NCBI GenBank assembly: GCA_039602395.1
Contig: JBCNJP010000010.1
Span: 94,269,729-94,333,728 of the forward strand
DNA length: 64,000 nt
Direction: 5' to 3'
Source: Deinandra increscens subsp. villosa
Lineage: Eukaryota; Streptophyta; Magnoliopsida; Asterales; Asteraceae
Positions 55,845-64,000 of the stretch are shown one piece after another (position 1 is the stretch's first letter; every line of letters begins with the position of its first letter). The notes under the pieces are model-generated. The model made no database searches. It had not been told where the DNA came from and worked only from the letters and a program-made list of their open reading frames with translations. A program made the position numbers and the translations under genes.

Positions 55845-56399
55845 GAACACGAGGAACATCTACGGTTAATCTTAGAATTGTTAAATAAAGAACAACTCTA
55901 TGCGAAATTTTCTAAGTGCGATTTTTGGATCCGAGAGGTTCAATTTCTGGGTCACATCGTCAACGAGCAAGGTATCCACGTTGACCCAGCCAAGACCGAA
56001 GCCATTAAAAATTGGCCTACACCTAGAGCTCCTATGGAAATTCGCCAATTCCTAGGTTTGGCGGGTTACTACCGTCGTTTTATAAAGGGATTTTCTCAGT
56101 TAGCTCACCCATTAACTGCTCTTACGCACAAAGGGGTTCAATACAGATGGGGTGACAAGGAAGAGGCAGCCTTCCAAATTTTGAAAGAGAAACTTTGTAC
56201 TGCATCTATAGTATCTTTACCTGATGGGATTAACGACTTCGAGGTCTATAGTGATGCGTCAATCCAGGGACTCGGATGTGTTTTGATGCAAAGAGGTAAA
56301 GTCATCGCATACGGGTCAAGGCAACTAAAGTCCCATAAGAAGAATTACACAACTCACGATCTAGAGTTGGGCGCAGATGTATTTGCCTTGAAATTTTAG
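55845..56399 (+). pseudogene. Gypsy RT C-part and RNase H N-part
   Basis: In the same frame after the TAA: YAKFSKCDFWIREVQFLGH, IRQFLGLAGYYRRFIKGFS, AFQILKEKL, then RNase H with FEVYSDASIQGLGCVLMQ (catalytic Asp in SDAS) and YTTHDLELGADVFALKF. A TAG at 56397 stands where the family has Trp (KFW). Confidence 0.9.
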
Positions 56400-57422
56400 A
56401 GACGCTACTTATACGGTACCAAGTGTACGATATTCACCGATCACCAGAGCCTCCAACACATATTTGAACAGAAGGAACTCAATATGAGACAACGTAGGTG
56501 GATCGAATTGCTAAACGACTACAATCTAGCAATAAAGTATCATCCAGGCAAGGCCAACGTTGTGGCCGATGCCTTGAGTAGAAAGGAACATGTTAAACCT
56601 AGAAGGGTTCGAGCTCTCTAATTAACGATCTATACGGGGCTACCGGATAGACTCCGGGATGCTCAGAAAGAGGCCCTAAAGGAGGAAAATTTCGGGTCCG
56701 AATCATTACGTGACATATATGGAATTTCTGAAGTTAAGTCTGATGGACTTCGTTATTATAATGACCGTGTATGGGTACCTTTCCATGGAAATCTTAGAGA
56801 GCTGGTGATGGACGAGGCCCATAAGTCCCGTTATTCGATCCATCCAGGTTCTGACAAAATGTACCAAGATCTAAAGGGGCTATATTGGTGGCCCAACATG
56901 AAAGCGGATATTGCTAGGTATGTCAGCAAGTGCTTGACGTGCGCAATGGTCAAAACGGAACATCGAAAGCCAACAGGATTACTGCAGCAACCTAAAATTC
57001 CTGAATGGAAATGGGAAGAAATCTCGATGGATTTCATCACGGGATTGCCCTGTTCTTCTGGCGGCAACGGTATGATTTGGGTTATCGTTGACCGATTAAC
57101 AAAATCCGCTCATTTCCTAGCTATCAAGGAAAGTGACAAAACAGGAAAACTTGCAAAGATATATCTCAAGGAGATTGTCAAGCTTCACGGAGTGCCTTTG
57201 TCTATTATCTCCGACCGAGACCCTAGGTTTGCTTCAAACTTTTGGAGATCCTTACAAGCAGCGATGGGCACTTGCTTAGATATGAGTACAGCGTATCATC
57301 CTCAAACAGATGGACAGACTGAACGTACCATCCAAACTCTTGAGGATATGCTTAGAGCATGTGTGCTCGATTTCGACAAGAATCGGGGAAACACGTTTAC
57401 CACTGGTAGAATTCTCCTATAA
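56400..57422 (+). pseudogene. Gypsy RNase H tail and integrase
   Basis: YLYGTKCTIFTDHQSLQHIF and YHPGKANVVADALSRKE end RNase H; a TAA occurs at about 56621. Integrase follows: the zinc-binding region with HKSRYSIHPGSDKMYQDLK, YWWPNMK and CLTCAMVK, then the D-D-E core with SMDFITGLP, ISDRDPRFAS and YHPQTDGQTERTIQTLEDML. All three catalytic residues are present. A frameshift near 57385 ends the frame. Confidence 0.9.
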
Positions 57423-58071
57423 CAACAGTTACCATACCAGTATTGGAGCCGCTCCATTTGAGGCTCTCTACGGACGAAAATGCAGATCACCGGTCTGTTG
57501 GGCTGAGGTCGGTGAGAGTCAACTCACTGGACCTGAATTAGTGCACGAGACCACTGAAAGAATCATGCAGATCAGAAACCGCATGAAAGCGACAAGAGAT
57601 AGACAAAAGAGTTATGCGGATAAACGCCGAAGGCCTTTGGAATTTAAAGTCGGCGACAAAGTACTGTTGAAAGTCTCACCTTGGAAAGGCGTCGTACGCT
57701 TTGGCAAGCGCGGGAAGTTGAATCCCCGTTATGTAGGACCATTCGAGATCACCGAAACCATTGGTCTGGTGGCTTACCGTTTAAACCTACCTCCTGAATT
57801 GGATGGAGTACACAACATGTTTCACGTTTCAACTTGAGAAAGTGTTTAGCTGTGCACTCTTATAGTTCCATTAGAAGAACTACAAATTGATGAACAACTG
57901 CGATTCATCGAACAACCCGTGGAAATCATGGGACGTGAGGAGAAAACACTGAAACGCAGTAAAATTTCCATCGTCAAGGTGAGATGGAAATCTAAGCGTG
58001 GACCAGAGTTCACATGCAAACAAGAAGATCATATGAGAAAGAACTATCCTCACCTATTTGATCAAACTTAA
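57385..58071 (+). pseudogene. Gypsy integrase C-terminus with chromodomain-like tail
   Basis: The frame continues with LPLVEFSYNNSYHTSIG, PFEALYGRKCRSP, KSYADKRRRPLEFKVGD and FEITETIGLVAYRLNLPP. After a TGA (57835) and a small deletion it reads QLRFIEQPVEIMGREEK and IVKVRWKSKRGPEFTCKQED, with HLFD near the stop at 58071. The PVEI...VKVRW...EFTW-like pattern matches the Tekay-type chromodomain tail, thought to guide integration to particular chromatin. Confidence 0.82.
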
Positions 58072-58221
58072 ACATCTAATTAAGGTATGAGTTAAATTTT
58101 GGGACAAAATTTCCTTAACAAGGGAATGATGTAGCAACCCGAAAATTTTTCTTCTCCTTCCACAGAAACTGTAGCAACTTAAGGCAATTTTCGGGACGAA
58201 AATTCCTTAACAAGGGGATGA
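58072..58221 (+). other. Two tandem polypurine/LTR-start junctions
   Basis: AACAAGGGAATGATGTAGCAACCC (two words: AACAAGGGAATGA then TGTAGCAACCC) at 58117-58140 is followed about 90 bp later by AACAAGGGGATGA then TGTGACAACC at 58209-58231. The second is the real PPT and LTR start. The first looks like the PPT and first bases of a related but different LTR. Confidence 0.7.
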
Positions 58222-59468
58222 TGTGACAACCGGCAATTTTCCAGGTTAAACCCGTTAATAACTTGTGTTATATTTTGATAACGTCCGTTACTTCAGTTAA
58301 CTAGAATAGTTACACGAACGATGCACATGAGTCTAGACGTCGATTAACTTACTTGGATAATTATAAATTATGATTTTGTGTAAATTATATTTTATGATTT
58401 CACGAAAACGTTTCGTCATTTTATGTGACAATTATATTTATTATTACGTGGTATATATGTATATATACGCATGTCGTTTTATGATTCTATGTGACGGTAT
58501 GCACGTAATCATACGAAGTGTTTCTATAATTTTATAGGAATTTAAAAACATAGAGTTATGGGGTTATAACTATGATGTCATGTGAAATATATATAGGTGA
58601 TACTTTTTATAAAACTTTGTTCGTTAAATATGTTTTGACGTACACTCGAATAATCATCGCCAATTTGCTCTTCGGTAGACCTCGTTAGTGCTCATTAGAC
58701 GTTTCTAAACCTTGAGGGGCCTAACTTGTAGTTTTCTAATCCTGAATTCTAATTAAACAAACCTTGAGGGCCAACTCTGTAATTTCCGGATTATACCAGC
58801 TTTCTTGTAATGTTCTGAGGGACTAGAATCGCCATTTAGCAAAGTTGGGTAAAAAAAAAATTAAATAAATGAAGAAGACCCACCGGCGGCAATTGTTACG
58901 GATTCTCAACCGACACCCCATTCCCATTCAATTACCGATCGTTGCAACGTTACAAAGATTGATGGATCATTAATCATCATTATACCCTTAGGATCCCATC
59001 CTATTCAATTTCACAACAGAAGCAACACTCGTCCCTGCCTTCCTCCGTTCAAAGAAAAAGAAAAAAAAACCGCAACACGTCTCCAGCGAAGAGATTCCGA
59101 TCATTAACCTTCAATTTTGCTCTGGTTCGTCGTTTCTGTAGCACCATTGTATTCGCATCACTAGTCAGCCTCAAGGACAGCAGCAGTAGTGAACAGCGGT
59201 GAAGGCTCACAGATCGTCGCGGGCGTCGGGTTCGAGTTCGGTTCAAAGATTCATCGTCGTTCGTTTACGTTTCGCACTCGAGGTAATCCGAGAAACTCAC
59301 TTTAGTCCATTGTATGGTTTATAACCCTCAAGATAGTTCCCTGCGATTCTTGAAAAAAATATATATATATATATATATGGCGACGGGAACACTAGGGTTT
59401 AATGGGGAAGAAGGTGACTGGTTCGCGCACTATGTTAAGTATCTGATCAGTTGTCTAAAATACAAACT

Positions 59469-59550
59469 TACGAACCAGCCCAGTGGCTAAGTCCCCTGTT
59501 TCCAAGCTAGAGGTCTGGGGTTCGAACCCTGGCAACCCCTCCTCGTTTTT
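59469..59550 (+). promoter_or_regulatory. tRNA/SINE-like pol III unit 1 in 3' LTR
   Basis: Same sequence as in the 5' LTR; B box GGTTCGAACC at 59519-59528, followed by T5. In this LTR, any pol III transcript could read into flanking DNA. Confidence 0.55.
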
Positions 59551-59625
59551 CGTTTTTCTTTCCAAACCTGTTTTCCCTATCGCTGCTATAATAAAATGGA
59601 TGGCAAGCGGATCTGTTAACAAATT

Positions 59626-59701
59626 TAGCCGTAGCCCACTGGCTAGGGTGCTGCCTTGCAGAAGCGAAGTCTCGGGTTCGAACCTTTGCAACCCCATTTT
59701 T
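59626..59701 (+). promoter_or_regulatory. tRNA/SINE-like pol III unit 2 in 3' LTR
   Basis: Same sequence as the second unit of the 5' LTR; B box at 59675-59684, then ATTTTT. Confidence 0.55.
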
Positions 59702-61210
59702 AAGTGTTTTATTTCTTTTTAGCAAAACTCAAACATTACTTGATTTTAAAACCTAACCACCATATATTCTCTATAAAATCTTGACCCATGAATGTTTTCG
59801 TAGACCCCATTATAGTATTCGTAAAAATTTCATATTATGAAGAGCATTATAATTTAAATGAATTAAAATGATATAGTCTCGTTATAAAAAAAATAGTTTT
59901 AAATATAGAACTATATATATATATTCGATTAATGGTCATGCAAACGTTTTATTTAAAGATGTTCTTTAAACTCTTGAATTTATGTCACGACACATAAATA
60001 TATATTTAAGACGTTTTATTTCATTTTCGACTATGCCTCGATATCTATATTTACGAATATATATATTTACCGACGATCCCTATATTTAATATGTAGGATA
60101 ACTCACGCACATTGATTTTTGTAAATCTTTGCGTCTTTGATTTAAGTGTCATCTTGACTATTTTCGAACAAACAATTTTTATCAAGTATTTATCTTGTCA
60201 CCTACGTCATACTTGGATTTACTTGATAATGAACCGTCGTCTAGGCTATGTTACTCATGTGCAAACACACACTTACGTATGTAAAATCGATAGGTGCTCG
60301 GTAATTACGCAAGACTCGGAGTCTTACTAAATTTGTAGCAGCGCACCCTAAGGTGAGTTTCACAACCTTTACGTTACGTCCGGTTTTGGACGATAACACA
60401 CGCAAACACGTTACACCCGGGTTAGGGTGATAACACAACAACTACCATGTATGATTAAAGTAGAAATCCAACATATATCACATGTTCACGTAAAATGCTT
60501 ATCTTTGAAAGTCCTTACTTATCGAACCGTTAATAGTTTATAGCGAGGGGATATTGGGTAGTACTACTGGGGTCTGACAAACCCCACTCAGCGGGCACGA
60601 GATGCACCACCCGACTGGCGGTCGGACTGAGGACAATGTCAGCCTAAACTTACCGTGATCGAGTCGACACGGGGAAGGCAAACCACGTAAGGAATTATTC
60701 CTACAACTAATTGGTCAGCTTCGGTTGCGAACGTTTTAGTGACATGAACTTAGGCTCGCTACCTACGATATGGATTGTACTGTTAATATACATGCTTACA
60801 TACGAATAAAAACTGTTGTATTCGTACTACATAACTATACTAGTTATACTTATGTGCTTATGTGAACTCACCAACATTAGTTGACACTTGCTCTTATGCA
60901 TGCTTGCAGGACGCTAGGAGAATCTGATTTTTGGGCACGTACGTTGGTTAAAACCTTTTATTTTGGGAATTCGTTTTCAAATCTTTTCAACTTGAACTGG
61001 TATTTACTTATCGGGCGCTTGTTTTTGCGCAACATGACTTTCACGAGCTTCCGCTAAACTTTAACTCTGATTGATATTTCCCGTTTGGAAATATATTTAC
61101 ATTTTGAACCCTCAACTTATGTTTAATGTAACTAATGACTCGGGTCCTGGTCTGGTTCACACCCCACACGGTTAAACTCCGTTAGTGGGAATTGGGGGTG
61201 TGACAAAGAG

Positions 61211-61740
61211 GATCTCCATGACTGCACGCATTGAAACCCTAAAACCGGCGACGCCATCGACAGAAGACGGCGGCCGCGCAACACCTTAATCGGAGCAATA
61301 GACGGAGGCAAGAACGCCGCCATACTCCGTCATCGCCACCTACCATCACTACGAATGTAAAAGACGACTACTCAGAATCATCAACAGCCGGCGACAAAAG
61401 CAACTCAACGACGGGCGGGTAAGCCGTCACTGACGGCCTGCCTACGCCTCGGTCGGAGCAACAGACGGGGGAAACATCGCCGCCACTCTCCGTCATCACC
61501 ACAACCATCACCGCCAAGCGACGGTCTGCATCGGAGAAAAGATGTTCGTCTGGAACATGCAGAGAGAGAGAGAGACTGGCTTTGAGATATAAAAAGAAGC
61601 ATCGGAGAAAAGAAGCATCTCGAATATGAAAAGAGAGAGAAGGACCAAAAATGTCCAAAAACAAAATAGCTGTGGCCAAATTCAAAAAACTCAAAAGACC
61701 ACTATTCATCTTTCAATTTATATTGTATTATATATATAAA
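61211..61740 (-). other. GC-rich flank, possible minus-strand 5' gene region
   Basis: GC-rich compared with its surroundings. It contains two related blocks (GTCGGAGCAACAGACGG / ATCGGAGCAATAGACGG and CTCCGTCATC) repeated at about 61290-61335 and 61450-61500. A TATATATAAATT-like run at about 61727 and a C/T-rich stretch on the minus strand could be a promoter and leader. Minus-strand frames (61368-61709 and 61132-61323) lack recognisable domains and the latter runs into the LTR. It may be the first exon of the gene or Helitron cargo interrupted by the gypsy insertion. Confidence 0.35.
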
Positions 61741-63490
61741 TTAAAAATAACCTAACCTTATTATATATTTTTTAAGGTTTATTTTGTATGTGTTGATATA
61801 TTTATAAAATGAAAATAAAAAGAATTAGTGTTCTTTAATTAGTGAACTTAATATGTTAAATATGTGACTAGATGATTGATTAAACATATTTTTAATTCTT
61901 ATGTTATTTTTTTTAATTTGTATTTATAATACGAACATCTTAATTTAGTAAGATAAATTTCTTATGTTATTTCTATTTTTTATTGTTGAGTTATTACTTA
62001 TATGAGATATGAGATTAGTTAACCAAAATTTTTATTTCATCAAGAGATTAATGAGATTAACGAAGATAACTTTGTTGAACAAACTTGATATCTTGAAATA
62101 TATGAGTATATGCTAGATTTTCAAATAATGGTGGAGGCTACATATATTCAAAAATCAGAGAAAAACATACGACATTAAAATGATTTTAATGAATGAGTAG
62201 ATATTTACCATTCCTAAAATAATCTAATCTCAACAAAGTTTTATATATATTTTTTACATTACTTGTAAGGAGTTGTAGGCTAACAGTCTTATATAATTAA
62301 TTTTTATTAATTTAAGGCAAATGGTATTATAATAATTAAAATTATGATCCGTTGACCTATAATAACTCAAATTATCAATTTTGTTAATAATAGTCTCAAC
62401 TCATTTTTATTTTCAACGGCACAACCCTAGTAACGTAATAATCATAAATTTACACTTGATTTTTACTTGGTTTTCTTTATGTTATAAATTTTCCGAAACA
62501 TTACTACGAGGTGGAAATCAAGTGTTAATGTATGATGATTATATGTCACTAGGATTGCTTTTGACAACAAAAATAAAATTTGAGACTGATATTGACTAAA
62601 CAGATAGTTAGGATTGTTATTGGTGAACATGTCATAGTTTGGATTATTATCTATCATTGTGTCATAGTTTAGATTATTAAAATACAATTTTTTTTTTTAA
62701 TTTAGTAGTGTTGTTATACATTTCGAAAAGACATTAGGCACATTAATATTGAGCAGTGCAATTAGGGTATATCTATATAATATCTATTTAAATGTAATAA
62801 GAAAATGATACTGATAGGGCTATCGTTTATGTTGATTATAGCACACATTTTGTGTAGAAAAAAGAAAGACCGGTGTTCAAAAAACCAAGAAAAAGACGCT
62901 TTCGATTCATAGAATTCATTCAATTTTTTCTTCTCACATGCTAAATAGGTCTAAACTTTTAAGTTTGCTAAGCCATATGTTAGTACTAAAGACAAGTGTT
63001 CAAGTCATGATACTAAGAAATATTGACCAAAAAAGTCATGTATGTAATAAAACTAGACTACATAATCATGTTGTATAAGCAAAGATTATATGTGTAAGTA
63101 ATGTTGGGTATGTTACTTTTATTCCTATAATTTGTTTGACAATTAAATTTTAAAGAAGACAAATTTTTTAATATTTTAGAACGACAATGAATAAGAGTCA
63201 GGACGATCAGCATCAAGTGTTAGTTGGTTTTTGAGATAACCACTTTTACTCATACTCAACGCTATGTTGCATTATTTAGAGTTAAATTAAAGTAAAGTTG
63301 GAGAGAAACTATTAATCTTTAGATAGAGATGGTAACCTTGCCAATAGAACACCAAATGTTGTATATAAAGATATTTGATGATTTATGAATTTTAATTGTA
63401 ACTTTTCATTTTTTTCATTGTTATGAATAATACGTAATATCAATCACGGTAAGTAGTTAAAATTTAGCAGTTATATCGTTTCTATTATTT
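61741..63490. other. AT-rich spacer, no gene seen
   Basis: Very AT-rich, with short frames only. Near 62381-62690 are local repeats of GTCATAGTTTGGATTATT and GTCATAGTTTAGATTATT. Confidence 0.4.
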
Positions 63491-63520
63491 AACTTGTGTA
63501 ATACACAAGTTTTAAACTAG
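63491..63520 (+). mobile_element. Helitron-like 3' terminus
   Basis: A perfect 9-bp hairpin AACTTGTGT / ACACAAGTT (63491-63511), then TTAAACTAG followed by T. It fits the hairpin-plus-CTAG end of Helitrons and resembles the end at 45759. The 5' TC end was not identified. Confidence 0.45.
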
Positions 63521-64000
63521 TGTGTGTGTGTATAAACACAGTTTTCCTACTTGGTTCTTGTTTGACAAAAAAAATTTAAATAGTTTATTAACAATCACAC
63601 TCAGTAAAATCTCACCAACCAGAAATGAAATAAGAGAAGAAAGATGACAGCTATATAAGTTAAAAAGTAGCAAAGAAAAATTGATTGGTGAAAAGATAAA
63701 AAGATAAAAGAGAAAATGTCGTTATTTTTTCTACTTTTTGTAAGGGTACGTGTAAAATCAATCACAGGTCTTGGTGATTGGTAATATGAAGATAGAAAAC
63801 CTTCTAATCGCAAGGATTGCTTGTCGATTGTATCATATATAAGAGAAAACTTGCTTTTTGGGGTGATACTTCTCTCGAATAATAAAGTTATTGCTAGGGT
63901 CTAAAGATGATGAAATGTAGACAAACAATAAATCTACCACAATATTTGCTTCCAGAGACTCAAGAAGATCCTCAACTTCAAACCTTTTCTTAATAATTGT
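63521..64000. other. AT-rich right edge, no gene seen
   Basis: A short TG run (63521-63530) and AT-rich DNA. The frame at 63601-63813 has no recognisable domain. Confidence 0.35.

Larger units (their letters stand above)
58222..61205 (+). repeat. Gypsy 3' LTR (2984 bp)
   Basis: A near-exact copy of the 5' LTR (differences listed under the whole element). Its right edge GGGTGTGACA abuts the AAGAG duplication. Confidence 0.95.
49655..61210 (+). mobile_element. Ty3/gypsy chromovirus (Tekay-like), recent insertion
   Basis: Direct LTRs 49660-52645 and 58222-61205 enclose PBS, an extra ORF, gag, protease, RT, RNase H, integrase and a chromodomain-like tail. The order RT-RH-IN marks gypsy. AAGAG flanks both sides (49655-49659 and 61206-61210). 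By eye the two 3-kb LTRs differ at only three substitutions (51634/60194, 52032/60592, 52105/60665) and an A9/A7 run, so insertion is recent. In spite of this, gag-pol carries several stops, frameshifts and deletions. The element cannot encode its own complete polyprotein as sequenced. Confidence 0.95.

Noticed and set aside
61132..61709. Minus-strand frames with MAAFLPPSIAP and MNSGLLSFLNL starts
   Set aside because: No recognised domain, the first runs into the gypsy LTR, and the GC-rich text is repetitive; kept only as a possible 5' region.

Overview
The window is plant nuclear DNA made almost entirely of transposable elements. One host gene end sits at the left edge: the last exon of a NAC transcription factor of the NST/SND1 secondary-wall type. 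The retroelement types, Tourist, hAT, CACTA and Helitron remnants and AT-rich spacers indicate a eudicot. The style of the Tekay-like gypsy element and of the copia 3' ORF makes me favour Asteraceae, but that is inference. I see no rRNA, functional tRNA gene, CRISPR or bacterial feature.

Layout. 1-923: NAC gene 3' part. 2034-8149: a chain of twelve foldback (MITE-like) elements of several families, each separated from the next by (TA)n microsatellite. The 191-bp family is present three times, and several families carry their own internal palindromes with a CANNTG-type core. 8654-16777: an old, broken Ty1/copia element on the minus strand with two diverged LTRs. 17459-18384: a frameshifted ORF of the kind carried by PIF/Harbinger elements. 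18760-20640: probable gypsy LTR/leader debris. 21120-21619: a 500-N assembly gap. 21620-23467: two related copia LTRs in opposite orientation around an intact acidic 3' ORF. 23468-27200: minus-strand gypsy debris (gag; ATHILA ORF1-like).

27200-36247: mostly anonymous DNA holding a Tourist-type element (30289-31290), a hAT-type element (32834-33318) and a 1.6-kb TA-flanked foldback element (34671-36247). 36731-43785: a decayed CACTA transposase split by a second, younger CACTA element (39430-43610) with intact ends, a TTA target duplication and a truncated transposase. 45091-45759: a short Helitron. Further Helitron-like ends and RPA-like exon remnants lie at 46.5-48.3 kb. 48810-49099: a hAT-type MITE inside a direct-repeat array.

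49660-61205: an 11.5-kb Ty3/gypsy chromovirus-type element with AAGAG target duplication and 3-kb LTRs that are almost identical. Insertion is therefore recent, yet gag-pol has stops, frameshifts and deletions. An extra coiled-coil ORF between the primer-binding site and gag is intact. Each LTR carries two tRNA/SINE-like units with pol III A- and B-box motifs. The window ends in AT-rich spacer with one more Helitron-like terminus.

The elements do not form a pathway. The window records nested insertions at three time depths: old (copia, CACTA-1, gypsy debris), intermediate (CACTA-2, MITEs) and very recent (the gypsy at 49.7-61.2 kb). All calls come from reading the sequence by eye; no alignments or searches were run.
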